A DNA stretch of 64,000 bases from Bradyrhizobium diversitatis (GTDB taxonomy: Bacteria > Pseudomonadota > Alphaproteobacteria > Rhizobiales > Xanthobacteraceae), in the NCBI RefSeq assembly GCF_016031635.1, contig NZ_JACEGD010000021.1, positions 1 through 64,000 of the forward strand. Direction: 5' to 3'. Positions 7,721-16,420 of the stretch are shown here, piece after piece (positions within the stretch are counted from its first letter, which is position 1; each line of letters opens with the position of its first letter). Position numbers and translations under genes: made by a program. The notes under the pieces are model-generated. The model was given only the letters and a program-made list of their open reading frames with translations. It was not told the DNA's origin and ran no database searches.

Positions 7721-8926
7721 TCAGGTTGCGCCCGCAGCGACCACCCGCGGCCGGCGGCGGCCGAGCAGGGCCAGGATCAGCACCGCGGCGCAGGAGAAGA
7801 CAAAGGTGAGACCGAGCGCACCGCGGCTGCCGAACTGGGTCAGCAGGCCGACGAGGAGCGGCGGCGAGACCGCCGATGCCAGATTGAGCGGCAGTGCGAT
7901 CATCGACATCGCCTTGGCGAACTCGGCCTGGTCGTAGAACACGAGCGGGATGGTCGCCCGCGCCACGGCCATCGCGCCGCTGCCGGCACCATAGAGCAGG
8001 ATGAACACCGCGACCGCCCAGGTGGCGCCCTCGCTCATCATCAGCAGCAGCATGGCGATCGGCAATGCGGTGCCCGCCACGAGCCCGGTCGTGATCCCGT
8101 CCCACCGCCCGCCACCGAGGAAATCCAGCCCACGGGCGCTGACCTGGATCACGCCCAGCATCGAGCCGAAGGCGAGTGCCTGCGCCGGCGTCAGCCCCTC
8201 CGCCCGCAACAGCTCGATCAGGGTGGCGCTGATGCCGAAAGTGACGAAGGCGTTCAGCGTGATCGCCGCAACGACGAGGCCGAACGTGCTCCTTGGGATC
8301 GCAGGCGGCGGCGACCGCCTGGCCGGATCGGCGCCATCATCCATTGCGATCTGCCGGCGCGGCGCGAAAAACGCATAGAGCGGGAGGCTGACGACGAGCA
8401 TCATCGCCGCGTAGACGAGGCACGTCCCCCGCCAGCCGAGGTGACCGCTCAGGAACGAGGTGGTCGGCCAGAAGATGCTGCTCGACAGGCCCGTCACCAG
8501 CATGAGCGCGCCGATCGCGCTCTTGGCCCGCCGCCCCGCGACCTCGTTCAGCATGATATAGGCGCCGGTCGACAGCGTGGCGCTGCCGGCGATGCCGAGC
8601 ACGATCCACGCTGCAAAATAAAGCATCGGCTCGCGCGCGAGCGAGAGCAGCACGAAGCCCGGCGCAGTGACGATCGTACCGACCATCATGACCGTCCGCG
8701 CGCCATGCCGCGCAAAGGATTTGGCGAGCAACGGGCCGCACAGCCCCATCGAGACGTAGAGAACGGATGTCCCGGCGAACACCGCCGGCAGGCTCATGCC
8801 GAGATCGGCGGCGAGATCGCGCCCGACGATGGCGGGAAGCCCGATCGTGCCCCATCCGACCAGCTGCGTGATGGCGAGCACCAGCAGGACGCCGATGAGC
8901 CTGCCGTCAGATTTCAAGAACCGCAT
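7721..8926 (-). CDS. MFS transporter
   Basis: A 401-residue inner-membrane protein with about 12 hydrophobic segments and a charged central loop (APRRQIAMDDGADPARR). N-terminal WGTIGLPAIVGRDLAADLGMS and the SARGLDFLGGGRWDG region are typical of a rhizobial MFS branch of unknown substrate. Start at ATG 8926. No partner gene that would indicate a substrate. Confidence 0.82.
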   Translation of the reverse strand: MRFLKSDGRLIGVLLVLAITQLVGWGTIGLPAIVGRDLAADLGMSLPAVFAGTSVLYVSMGLCGPLLAKSFARHGARTVMMVGTIVTAPGFVLLSLAREPMLYFAAWIVLGIAGSATLSTGAYIMLNEVAGRRAKSAIGALMLVTGLSSSIFWPTTSFLSGHLGWRGTCLVYAAMMLVVSLPLYAFFAPRRQIAMDDGADPARRSPPPAIPRSTFGLVVAAITLNAFVTFGISATLIELLRAEGLTPAQALAFGSMLGVIQVSARGLDFLGGGRWDGITTGLVAGTALPIAMLLLMMSEGATWAVAVFILLYGAGSGAMAVARATIPLVFYDQAEFAKAMSMIALPLNLASAVSPPLLVGLLTQFGSRGALGLTFVFSCAAVLILALLGRRRPRVVAAGAT

Positions 8927-9080
8927 TCCAAACGTCGCCTGCCTGCCGGGCGCGGATCGCGCCGGCTCACATCTCTTAGCGGCAGATCGCAGGATCGAGG
9001 AATGTAAGTTCCGAATGGTGAGAAGCCGCATTCGCAGAGCCGAAGAAGCCCCGCCCGATTGACACGGACTATTCTCTGGT

Positions 9081-9105
9081 CCATTTTGTGGAAACTCACA
9101 AATGG
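9081..9105. promoter_or_regulatory. Candidate autoregulatory operator of the toxin-antitoxin pair
   Basis: Inverted repeat CCATTTTGTG-N6-CACAAATGG, 9 bp per arm with one extra T on the left. It lies just before the antitoxin ATG at 9115, where Phd/VapB-type antitoxins commonly bind. It overlaps an alternative GTG start at 9088, which argues for the later start. Confidence 0.55.
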
Positions 9106-9114
9106 AACAATGAG

Positions 9115-9372
9115 ATGCGAGTCTCCGTCACCGAGGCCAAGGGACAGTTGACCGATCTCGTTCGCCGTGCAGAAGCCGGCGACGAGGTGATCCTGACGCG
9201 ACACGGACATCCTGCGGTGCGGCTCGTTCCGATCAAGCTTCCGCCGGACCTTACAACCCGCCGCGCGGTGCTCGAGGCTGCGCGCAAGAACGGCGCAGCC
9301 AAAGCCCTTCCCGGCCCGGATGCGGCCCGCAGTCAGGACTTTCTTTTTGGTGACGACGGACTGCCGGAATGA
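9115..9372 (+). CDS. Phd/YefM-type antitoxin
   Basis: An 85-residue antitoxin. The N-terminus MRVSVTEAKGQLTDLVRRAEAGDEVILTRHG matches the Phd/YefM DNA-binding fold, followed by a basic, probably disordered C-terminal half that would wrap the toxin. Its stop overlaps the toxin start (ATGA), so the two are translationally coupled. Expected to repress its own promoter through the palindrome at 9081-9105. Confidence 0.87.
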   Translation: MRVSVTEAKGQLTDLVRRAEAGDEVILTRHGHPAVRLVPIKLPPDLTTRRAVLEAARKNGAAKALPGPDAARSQDFLFGDDGLPE

Positions 9373-9752
9373 TCGCGGTCGATACGTCGGCACTCATGGC
9401 AATCGTGCTCGACGAGCCCAAAGCCAATGCCTGCATCGCTGCCCTGGAGACCGCTGACGAAATCCTGATCTCGGCCGCCACCGCTGCCGAGAGCCTGATC
9501 GTCGCTGCGCGCCGCGGCGTGCACGAAGAGATGCAGAACCTGATCGCAAATCTCGGCTTCAACGTGATTTCGGTGACCCGAGCCTCCGCTGAGCGCGTAG
9601 CGCAGATCTACTCACGTTGGGGCCGAGGAATCCATCCTGCCGGCCTCAACTTTGGCGATTGCTTCGCTTACGATGTCGCAAAGGAGAATGGCTGCGCGCT
9701 GCTCTATATCGGCGATGGCTTTGCGCAGACTGATATTACCGCGGCGGTGTAA
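9369..9752 (+). CDS. vapC: PIN-domain toxin (VapC family)
   Basis: A 127-residue PIN-domain ribonuclease toxin. Acidic active-site residues are visible: Asp in MIAVDTSALMAI (residue 5), Glu in ATAAESLIVAARR (near 42), Asp in LNFGDCFAYDVAK (near 97) and Asp in LLYIGDGF near 115. Overlaps the antitoxin gene by four bases. VapC toxins cleave tRNA or rRNA; the target here is unknown. Confidence 0.9.
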   Translation: MIAVDTSALMAIVLDEPKANACIAALETADEILISAATAAESLIVAARRGVHEEMQNLIANLGFNVISVTRASAERVAQIYSRWGRGIHPAGLNFGDCFAYDVAKENGCALLYIGDGFAQTDITAAV

Positions 9753-9818
9753 GTCGCGTGCGAAGCGCTGCGGTGTCTTGCGCGCCGAATTCAAAGAGCT
9801 GAGAGCTCGCCCGCCGCA

Positions 9819-9989
9819 TCACGCGGTGTGGCCGGGATCGATGTGCTTCGGCGTCTTCTTGTCCCGCTGCGGCGTCATCTTGGCCGGGTCAGGCGCACCG
9901 GGCACGCCGCGCGGCCCGAGCTGCTCGCGCTGGATGTCGTCCTCCGACAGCGGCGGCTCCACGCCGTTCTGCTCACGGGGCTTGGTCAC
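9819..9989 (-). CDS. Small hydrophilic hypothetical protein
   Basis: A 56-codon frame with GTG start preceded by AGAAGGAGG, a strong ribosome site 7 bases upstream. The product starts TKPREQNGVEPPLSEDDIQ and is rich in Pro, Asp and Lys with no hydrophobic segment, so it is probably disordered and cytosolic. Found between the toxin gene and a DUF2188-like gene; it resembles small stress-associated proteins of Rhizobiales. Function unknown. Confidence 0.6.
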   Translation of the reverse strand: MTKPREQNGVEPPLSEDDIQREQLGPRGVPGAPDPAKMTPQRDKKTPKHIDPGHTA

Positions 9990-10012
9990 CTCGGCCTCCT
10001 TCTCTCGGTGCT

Positions 10013-10216
10013 CTACACACCGAGCGCGTTGTCGCCGGCTTCGCGGCCGGGCACGCTGACATGGACTTCATGCCCCTCGCGAAGGGCCAGGGATGCCGCG
10101 GCCACCGCCGACTCGAAGGCGGCTTCCTTGGTGGCGTATCGGCTCTTGACGTCGCCGTCATGCAGCACGCCCCATTCGTCCTGCACCGGTACGATGGCAT
10201 ATTGAGCAAGGCCCAT
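10013..10216 (-). CDS. DUF2188-like small protein
   Basis: A 67-residue protein starting MGLAQYAIVPVQDEWGVLHDG, with ATKEAAFESAVAAASLALREGHEVHVSVPG: a beta-strand/helix pattern seen in DUF2188-type proteins that carry a Trp-containing N-terminal strand. GGGAGGAG precedes the ATG at 10216. Probably belongs to the same stress-related set as its neighbours. Confidence 0.65.
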   Translation of the reverse strand: MGLAQYAIVPVQDEWGVLHDGDVKSRYATKEAAFESAVAAASLALREGHEVHVSVPGREAGDNALGV

Positions 10217-10242
10217 TGTCGAACTCCTCCCGTTCTCGATGT

Positions 10243-11577
10243 CTAATGTTGCGTCAGCTGCGGATGCGGCGCGCTCACCCGCCAGACCGTGTTGCCGCTG
10301 TCGTCTGCGATCAAAAGCGCGCCGGTCTTGTCGATGGCGACGCCGACGGGGCGGCCGCGCGCCTGGTTGTCGCCGTTGAGAAAGCCCGTGACGACGTCCT
10401 GCGGCGGACCGCTCGGCTTGCCATCCGCGAACGGCACGAACACGACCTTGTAGCCGTTGAGCACGTGCCTGTTCCAACTGCCGTGCTCGCCGACGAACGC
10501 GCCGCCACGATAGGCCGCGGGCAGACCGGTGCCGGTATTGAAGGCGAGCCCGAGCGGAGCGACATGCGAGCTCAGGGCATAGTCCGGCACGATCGCCTTG
10601 GCGACGAGATCCGGCCGCTCCGGCTTGACGCGGGGATCGACGTGCTGGCCGAAATAGCTGTAGGGCCAGCCGTAGAAGCCGCCGTCCTTCACCGAGGTCA
10701 TGTAGTCGGGGACGAGATCGGGGCCGAGCTCGTCGCGCTCGTTCACCACCGTCCACAGCGCGCCGGTCTGCGGCTCGAAGCTGAGGCCGTTCGGGTTGCG
10801 CAGACCGCTTGCGAACACGCGCCAGCGGCCGCTGGCGCGATCGATCTCGAGGATGGCGGCGCGGTTGTGCTCGGCCTCCATGCCGTTCTCGGTGATGTTG
10901 CTGTTGGAACCGACGCCGGCATAGAGCTTCGAACCGTCGGGGCTCGCCACCAGGCTCTTGGTCCAGTGATGGTTGATCGGTCCGCCCGGCAGCGGCGTCA
11001 GCACCGTGCCCGGCGCGGTGATCTTCGTATCCCCTTCCGTGTAGGGATATCTGACGATCGCGTCGGTGTTGGCAACATAGAGATCGTTGCCGACCAGCGC
11101 GACGCCGAACGGCGAATTGAGATGGTCGAGGAACACGCTTTGCGTGTCCGGCACACCGTCGCCATTGCTGTCGCGCAGCAGCGTGATGCGATTGCTCGCG
11201 CCGGTATCGCCGCCGGAGGTCGCCCAGGATTCGACGAAACCCATCACGATCTCTTTGGGCCGCTTGATCGGTGCGCCCTTCGGCGCCTTGGATTCCACCA
11301 CCAGCACGTCACCATTGGGCAGCACGTAGAGCGAGCGCGGGTGCTGCAAGCCCGTGGCAAAGGCCTTGGCCTGCAAGCCCTGCGCAACCGTCGGTGTCTC
11401 ATCCTTCTTCCAACCGACGATGCGGGCGATATGGATCGGCGGCAGCAAATATTGCTGGATGTCGGGGAGTGTCGGGTTGGCGCCTACTTGCGCCCTGGGA
11501 TCGCCGCTGCCGTCATTGCAGCCGGCCAGAAACAGCAGCGACGAGCACAACAGCGCGTGAGTGAACAAGTGCTTCAT
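10243..11577 (-). CDS. Sorbosone dehydrogenase-like PQQ-type beta-propeller lipoprotein
   Basis: A 444-residue exported protein with a lipoprotein signal (LLFLAGC, Cys near residue 20). The mature part is a beta-propeller related to L-sorbosone/glucose dehydrogenases: ATGLQHPRSLYVLPNGDVLV, FASGLRNPNGLSFEPQTGALW, GEHGSWNRHVLNGYKVVF and GRPVGVAIDKTGALLIADD repeat the blade pattern. The start ATG overlaps the stop of the upstream DUF2231 gene (ATGA), so the two form an operon. Sugar substrate unknown. Confidence 0.87.
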   Translation of the reverse strand: MKHLFTHALLCSSLLFLAGCNDGSGDPRAQVGANPTLPDIQQYLLPPIHIARIVGWKKDETPTVAQGLQAKAFATGLQHPRSLYVLPNGDVLVVESKAPKGAPIKRPKEIVMGFVESWATSGGDTGASNRITLLRDSNGDGVPDTQSVFLDHLNSPFGVALVGNDLYVANTDAIVRYPYTEGDTKITAPGTVLTPLPGGPINHHWTKSLVASPDGSKLYAGVGSNSNITENGMEAEHNRAAILEIDRASGRWRVFASGLRNPNGLSFEPQTGALWTVVNERDELGPDLVPDYMTSVKDGGFYGWPYSYFGQHVDPRVKPERPDLVAKAIVPDYALSSHVAPLGLAFNTGTGLPAAYRGGAFVGEHGSWNRHVLNGYKVVFVPFADGKPSGPPQDVVTGFLNGDNQARGRPVGVAIDKTGALLIADDSGNTVWRVSAPHPQLTQH

Positions 11578-12026
11578 CGCGCAACTCCCACGCCGTGGCG
11601 ATAGACCATGGCCCAGCCGAGCCAGCCCGTGATCGGCAGGATCAGCACGGTGATCGCGGACAGAACGAGCCCGCTCGGCCAGACCGAGGTCCAGGCATCG
11701 CGCGTGTGGATCATCGTGTTGAAGATCGCCAGGATCAGCACCACCGCATTGCCGATCAAATGCGGCCAGGCCGGCGCCTGCGCCCGCACCAGCCGGTTAC
11801 CGAGGAAATCGGTCAGGCCCGCGATGGCCGCCAGCACGCCGAAGATGACGCCGACGAGCAAAAGCCAAGCCGAAAAATCCGCCCACATGATCTCGGCGCT
11901 GACGACATAGGCGATGTCAGTCAGCAGCGCCCCGACAAAACACGCGATCGGGATCGGCACCAGCATCGGATGAATGGGATGACCCGCGATCTGCGCGGTG
12001 CTGCGCACGCGCACGTCTTCTTGCAC
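11574..12026 (-). CDS. DUF2231 membrane protein
   Basis: A 150-residue inner-membrane protein with four hydrophobic segments and the DUF2231 hallmark AGHPIHPMLVPIPIACFVGALLTD near the N-terminus. There is no ATG at a suitable place; GTG at 12026 is chosen. Translationally coupled to the downstream sorbosone-dehydrogenase-like gene. DUF2231 proteins often accompany haem or oxidoreductase genes; the His residues near the N-terminus could bind haem (inference). The 297 bases upstream, to 12323, hold no gene I can support. Confidence 0.82.
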   Translation of the reverse strand: MQEDVRVRSTAQIAGHPIHPMLVPIPIACFVGALLTDIAYVVSAEIMWADFSAWLLLVGVIFGVLAAIAGLTDFLGNRLVRAQAPAWPHLIGNAVVLILAIFNTMIHTRDAWTSVWPSGLVLSAITVLILPITGWLGWAMVYRHGVGVAR

Positions 12027-12323
12027 GATTGGCCTCGTGTGACTTTTGGCCCCTGCCCGTGCGGCCAACTCAGGCCCGCGATGAAGGTTCCTACCGTTGT
12101 GCAGCAAGCCGTGCGCCGACCTCACACGCCGCCCTTGCGCGCTTTCGCCATCGTGAAGCGAGGCCATGGCTCTCCCGCCCATATCCGACGGGAACAACGG
12201 CCGGGCCAAATCCTTCACGTAGTCGCGAGCTTCGAGCCCCAGGGCGCAGCCGATCGCTCCGCGCCAATGCGGCCCGAGGCATCCAGCTACTAAACCATCA
12301 TGCACGATTCAGTGATGGAGCAC

Positions 12324-12890
12324 CTACGTCCGCAAGCTGTGCTTGTTCAGAACCCTGACCGTGCTGGCCCGTGGTCCCTTCTCTCCGAGATCCTCAACAA
12401 AGCTGACACGCGAGCCGACAGCGATGCTCGCGCGCCCCTCCACAACGCTGTTACGATTGAAATAGACCTCCTGGCCATCGGTCCCCTCCAGAAAGCCGAA
12501 CTCGCCGCTGGGATCGATACGCACGACGGTCCCGACCGGCAATCCTTCGTGGAGCTTGGTCTGGCCGTGCATCACACGCACCTGGTCCTGCAGCTGCCGC
12601 CGTGCGCGCTTGAATGCATCGTCCACCGCAAAGGTCAGATCGGCGTACCGCTCGTCCTGCTTGGGCGTCCGCCCGACATTGACTTCGCGCCCTTCGGGAA
12701 GGCACAGGCGGATGCTCACCTGGTATTGACCGCCCGTCTTGTGACGATCACCAGGGCCTCTCACGATGATGCGACCCGCGGTCGCTCGACCGTAGCGCTT
12801 TTCCAGCTCAGCGATGTGCCCGTCGATCGCAGCTTGCAGCTTCGGGGACGCCGTCACGTGCTCGAACTCGATTTGAGCCGGGGTTTGCAT
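12324..12890 (-). CDS. Ribosome hibernation factor fused to a cold-shock domain
   Basis: A 188-residue protein. Residues 1-100 match the HPF/RaiA fold (IEFEHVTASPKLQAAIDGHIAELEKRYG); residues 120-185 are a CspA-type domain with GTVVRIDPSGEFGFLEGTDGQEVYFNRNSVV, containing the RNP1-like GEFGFL. HPF proteins inactivate idle ribosomes; the cold-shock domain would add nucleic-acid binding. Start at ATG 12890. A FixK-like box is centred 62 bases upstream. The order differs from long HPF, which ends in a dimerisation domain, not a cold-shock domain. Confidence 0.87.
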   Translation of the reverse strand: MQTPAQIEFEHVTASPKLQAAIDGHIAELEKRYGRATAGRIIVRGPGDRHKTGGQYQVSIRLCLPEGREVNVGRTPKQDERYADLTFAVDDAFKRARRQLQDQVRVMHGQTKLHEGLPVGTVVRIDPSGEFGFLEGTDGQEVYFNRNSVVEGRASIAVGSRVSFVEDLGEKGPRASTVRVLNKHSLRT

Positions 12891-12944
12891 GGTCGCGCTC
12901 CTCTTATCGGACGGACATTCTGAGCACACGATGCGCCCAAAACT

Positions 12945-12958
12945 TTGCGTGAGATCAA
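12945..12958. promoter_or_regulatory. FixK/FNR-like box upstream of the HPF-CSD gene
   Basis: TTGCGTGAGATCAA: one perfect and one single-mismatch half-site of TTGA-N6-TCAA. The centre is about 62 bases from the HPF-CSD start codon, the same distance as for the P1B ATPase gene. Confidence 0.5.
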
Positions 12959-12990
12959 CCCGATCCGATTGGCAATCCGCCGTGGGAACC

Positions 12991-13004
12991 TTGCGGCACG
13001 TCAA
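12991..13004. promoter_or_regulatory. FixK/FNR-like box upstream of DUF2267 gene
   Basis: TTGCGGCACGTCAA: right half-site perfect, left half-site one mismatch. Centre 67 bases before the DUF2267 start. Confidence 0.5.
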
Positions 13005-13064
13005 AGCATGCCAGCCCGAACCCGCGAATAATCAACGATCGGTCTCTGGTCCGGGAGCAACATC

Positions 13065-13493
13065 ATGAGCATGTCCACGGGTGTGACTGCGTTGGATCAT
13101 TCGGTCCAGGAAATAAATGTCTGGCTCAAGGCCATCGACGAGCAGCTGGCCCTGGAGAACCGCCACCAGGCCTACAGTGCATTGCGAGCCGTTCTGCATG
13201 CGTTGCGTGATCGGTTGCCGCCGGAGGTGGTGGTCAAGCTCGGGGCTCAGCTGCCGATCATGGTGCGAGGTATCTACTACGAGGGCTGGCGCTTGGCGGC
13301 AACGCCGACCAAGGAACGGCATATCGAGGAATTTGCGGCACATGTCGCCAGGGAGCTTCCGCCGCAGTTCCCGCTCACTGCGCTCGGCGCCGCCCGCGGC
13401 GTCTACGAAGTGCTGTGGGAGAAGCTGGATCCCGGCGAATTCGAGAAGTTGATGGCCCATCTTCCGGCGCCGCTCAGAAATCTACAGGGCTGA
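13065..13493 (+). CDS. DUF2267 protein
   Basis: A 142-residue all-helical protein of the DUF2267 family: ALENRHQAYSALRAVLHALRDRLPPEVVVKLGAQLP and the paired motif GIYYEGW are typical. Other family members occur in stress and anaerobiosis gene sets; molecular role unknown. GGGAG precedes ATG 13065. Faces away from the HPF-CSD gene, with one FixK-like box for each promoter in the shared gap. Confidence 0.85.
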   Translation: MSMSTGVTALDHSVQEINVWLKAIDEQLALENRHQAYSALRAVLHALRDRLPPEVVVKLGAQLPIMVRGIYYEGWRLAATPTKERHIEEFAAHVARELPPQFPLTALGAARGVYEVLWEKLDPGEFEKLMAHLPAPLRNLQG

Positions 13494-13805
13494 CCAGACC
13501 GGGGGGCGGTGCATGAAACGCGATCAATCGCTCGACGTTTCTGATCGTCACGGTTGCCGATCGACTTCTGGGGGAAGAGGTTCGGCAACTTCCGCACGGC
13601 GGAGCCACCGCCGGTGAAACCGCGGATGAAGCGACAGGCCGCCCGAAGGAGTCAGCATGGGATCGCGATGCGCGCGGCGAGCGTCCTTGGGAGGATGGCC
13701 CGGACGGCCAGACGTGAGGCAGCATCGTTGTCCTCGTGCGCTTTGCTTCGCTATGAGCGCCTCTCCATCCCTGACGTCGAAACAGCAGCGCTGCCGAACA
13801 CGTCC
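13494..13805. other. Gap with no supported feature
   Basis: Open frames here are short, mutually overlapping and Arg/Pro-rich. I see no promoter, repeat or RNA signature. Confidence 0.6.
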
Positions 13806-13997
13806 CTATTTGCGTCGACCAGTCGACTTGGCCTCCCGAGCCAAGCGCTCCGCCTTCAAGCGCTCGCGGTTGTCTTGAAACGACTGTTGCGCGATTTCAT
13901 AGTCACTCGGCCGTTTCGTCTTCGTCGTGTCGACCTGCTTGAACAGCTTGTCGGCCTCGCGCTTGGCACGATCCGTGCGATGGTCATTCGTCCTCAT
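13806..13997 (-). CDS. Small basic hypothetical protein
   Basis: A 63-residue, highly charged, helical protein (MRTNDHRTDRAKREADKLF; ending AKSTGRRK), with no membrane segment. The composition suggests an RNA- or DNA-associated or disordered protein. Similar short basic proteins are common in Rhizobiales. Function unknown. Confidence 0.6.
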   Translation of the reverse strand: MRTNDHRTDRAKREADKLFKQVDTTKTKRPSDYEIAQQSFQDNRERLKAERLAREAKSTGRRK

Positions 13998-14329
13998 TTC
14001 GTTGTCCTTCGATTGAGTGAACGCGGCGTCTGCCGGTCACGTTGCCTGATTGTCTGAGGCGAATAGCGCTTGCAGGCGGCTGGACGATCGTAGTGGCTGG
14101 CCACCACAGTGCTCGCGCTCATGGCATCTTCGGGCGCGGCTACTCGCAAGCGGGTCCAAGTCAACTCATCGTTCGACCATGAGTTCCCTACCGAGCCCGG
14201 ATCGAAGAAGAATTAGCTTGGAACATCGGAGCTCTTGCCCCATATTTTCAGGTATCATCGACATCAGCCAACCAGGGCGTCGGTGGCTGAGAGACCGCGC
14301 GCGCTCCCGCCTGCAGAGGGTGCGCCGTG
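13998..14329. other. Gap with no supported feature
   Basis: No coding frame with a recognisable product and no clear FixK box. Probably carries the promoter of the DUF6894 gene at its right end. Confidence 0.55.
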
Positions 14330-14566
14330 ATGACCCGGTACTACTTCGACATTAGAGACGGCCAGGATCTCTACCCCGACGAAGAGGGCCTTGATCTCGC
14401 CGATCAGAAGGCGGCCGAGATCGAAGCTGCAAGAGCGTTAGGCGATCTGGCCAAGGACCTTCCCCCACTCGATGAGCGCCAGCACATGGCGATCGAGGTT
14501 CGAACGATGAGCGGACCAATCTTCCAGGCCGCCTTTGTATTTGAGATTGCCCGGCTGAAGCAATAG
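14330..14566 (+). CDS. DUF6894 family protein
   Basis: A 78-residue protein starting MTRYYFDIRDGQDLYPDEEGLDLADQKAA, the characteristic opening of DUF6894 proteins abundant in Bradyrhizobium. A GTG lies one codon upstream; ATG 14330 is preferred. Function unknown. Confidence 0.75.
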   Translation: MTRYYFDIRDGQDLYPDEEGLDLADQKAAEIEAARALGDLAKDLPPLDERQHMAIEVRTMSGPIFQAAFVFEIARLKQ

Positions 14567-14844
14567 GCCGGGTGCTTTCGAGATGGCGCTCGTCTTGCGA
14601 TCCGCCTGCCGTCTCTGCCCAGCAAGGGACGGAGATACTCTCTTGATGCGATCCAAAACAATAGCAGCGCCGACGCTGGATGCTTGCCACTGGCTCAACA
14701 GCGGCCAGCATCCCGACTGGATTTTGATCACCTATTGGTGCAAGCGGAAGATGACTATGCTGGCGTCGCCTCCCTCCAGCTCGCCGCAGGGCACAGCATT
14801 CTGGCATTCCGACAGCGAAGTGCGCGGCAGTTTCGATCTCTGCG

Positions 14845-16197
14845 CTATCGCATCGCGAAGATTTCCTGATGGAACCTGTCGCCGACAGGAAAGCCGTGCG
14901 TGGCAAAGTCTCGCCTGAGCGCTTCACCGAAGGCGGTCGGGCCACAGAACCAGATGCTTGCCGTGCGCCATTCCGGCGCCGCTTCGCGAATGCGCTCGCC
15001 ACTCAGTCGTCCATCACGGGCGTCGACAAGAACGTGCAGGCGTACATCAGCCGAGTGCGCATCTGCTGCAAGCTTTCCCAGCGCCTCCTCGTCGACATCA
15101 GCCGTGGTGTGAAAGAGGTGAACCGTCGGCGCAATGGTGCAAGCGGGAGTCCCCGTCTGCATGGCCAGCTCCTTCATGCGGGCGACGAAAGGCGTGATGC
15201 CAATGCCGCCGCCGATCCAGATCTGGTGCGCGCAATCGTCGTCGAAAGTGAAGCAACCATAGGGCCCTTCCACCTTTACTTCCTGCCCGACGCGGAGCTT
15301 CTCCCGCAGCCGGCTGGTGTGGTCGCCCAGTTCCTTGGTGATGAAGGTGATCCTGGGGCTTTCAGCGCTCCAGACGGACGCGATCGTGTAGGGATGGGCA
15401 CCCTCCGAGGTGTCCGACGTGGCGAAGGCAAACTGGCCCGGTCTGTGTCCCGGCCAGCCGTGCGGCACCTCGATTTCCGTCTCGATTGCTCTGACGCCGG
15501 GATAGTATTTCAGAGAGGTGATCCTGCCATTGACCTGCCGCCCAGCGCCCACACGTCGCAGGAGCGCAAGAACGGCCGCCCACGTGCCGCAGGCAAGCAG
15601 CCCGCCCATGATCCAGCCGAGCGGGGACATCCAGTAGCTGAACTTCATCAGAGTGACGGCATGAAAGACCAGCACGAGGTACGCAAGGGCGATGAGCCGA
15701 TGCGTCTTGTAGAACAGCCGGTAGGGAAACGACTGAACGAGTGCCAGAACGATCAGCACCACAGTCCCATAGAATGCCCACTCGCCGAGCCCCTCCGCCA
15801 ATCCGCGCAGGCTGGCAAAGAAGGCTTCAATGGGATTCTCGATGATGGGCCTCGCCCCCCGCTCCGGTCGCGCCAGCAGACCCCAGCCAACTGCCCATTT
15901 CGGGCCATTGGCCCATAGCCAATGAACAATGGCCGTCACAAGGGCCGTGATGCCGAGCCATTTGTGCAAGCGGTACATCTTGTCGAGGCCGCCGAGCCAC
16001 GCCTCCGGCCAGCGCGGTCGCAATGCGAGGATCATCGCCATGCTCATGCAACCGATTGCCAGGACGCCGCTTAACTGCACCATCCTCTCGCGAAGCGGGA
16101 AAAAGGGACCGGTCCCGAATGGACGGGGTTCCGCAACCAGCCAGAGCAGGACGAGAACCGCCAGACTACCCCAAAATGCCCGCTTTGGATTTTGCAT
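14845..16197 (-). CDS. Ferric reductase-like transmembrane flavoprotein
   Basis: A 450-residue protein with an N-terminal six-helix ferric-reductase membrane domain (about residues 1-220) containing haem-ligand candidates in RLHKWLGITALVTAIVHWLW and KTHRLIALAYLVLVFHAVT, then an FAD-binding barrel with GHRPGQFAFAT and a nucleotide-binding lobe with WIGGGIGITPFVARM and CGPTAFGEALRRDF. It would move electrons from NAD(P)H across the membrane to iron or another acceptor. A perfect FixK box lies 80 bases upstream. Start ATG 16197. Confidence 0.85.
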   Translation of the reverse strand: MQNPKRAFWGSLAVLVLLWLVAEPRPFGTGPFFPLRERMVQLSGVLAIGCMSMAMILALRPRWPEAWLGGLDKMYRLHKWLGITALVTAIVHWLWANGPKWAVGWGLLARPERGARPIIENPIEAFFASLRGLAEGLGEWAFYGTVVLIVLALVQSFPYRLFYKTHRLIALAYLVLVFHAVTLMKFSYWMSPLGWIMGGLLACGTWAAVLALLRRVGAGRQVNGRITSLKYYPGVRAIETEIEVPHGWPGHRPGQFAFATSDTSEGAHPYTIASVWSAESPRITFITKELGDHTSRLREKLRVGQEVKVEGPYGCFTFDDDCAHQIWIGGGIGITPFVARMKELAMQTGTPACTIAPTVHLFHTTADVDEEALGKLAADAHSADVRLHVLVDARDGRLSGERIREAAPEWRTASIWFCGPTAFGEALRRDFATHGFPVGDRFHQEIFAMR

Positions 16198-16270
16198 GTG
16201 GGCCCTGTCTCATGCCGACATCGGCGTGACCGATCGCAAGGCACAATGCAGCCGATCGAGCCGTGTCGCA

Positions 16271-16284
16271 TTGAGCTCACTCAA
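16271..16284. promoter_or_regulatory. FixK/FNR box TTGAGCTCACTCAA
   Basis: Both half-sites perfect (TTGA-N6-TCAA), with the flanks extending the palindrome to ATTGAG...CTCAAT. Placed to serve the ferric-reductase-like gene on the minus strand. Confidence 0.75.
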
Positions 16285-16356
16285 TGCGGCGCACATCAGA
16301 AGCCACAAAGGCAGTTGTGGGAGGCCAGCTCCTCCTGTCTGGCAACCCTTCCAGCG

Positions 16357-16370
16357 TTGATCCACGTCAA
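16357..16370. promoter_or_regulatory. FixK/FNR box TTGATCCACGTCAA
   Basis: Perfect half-sites; TTGATCCACGTCAA is a textbook rhizobial FixK/FNR site. Centre about 57 bases before the ATG at 16421, fitting a class II position for the plus-strand membrane protein gene. Confidence 0.8.
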
Positions 16371-16420
16371 GACAAATGGATCGAACTGCGGGCAGGCTTT
16401 CGCTGAACTGGGGTACCGCG

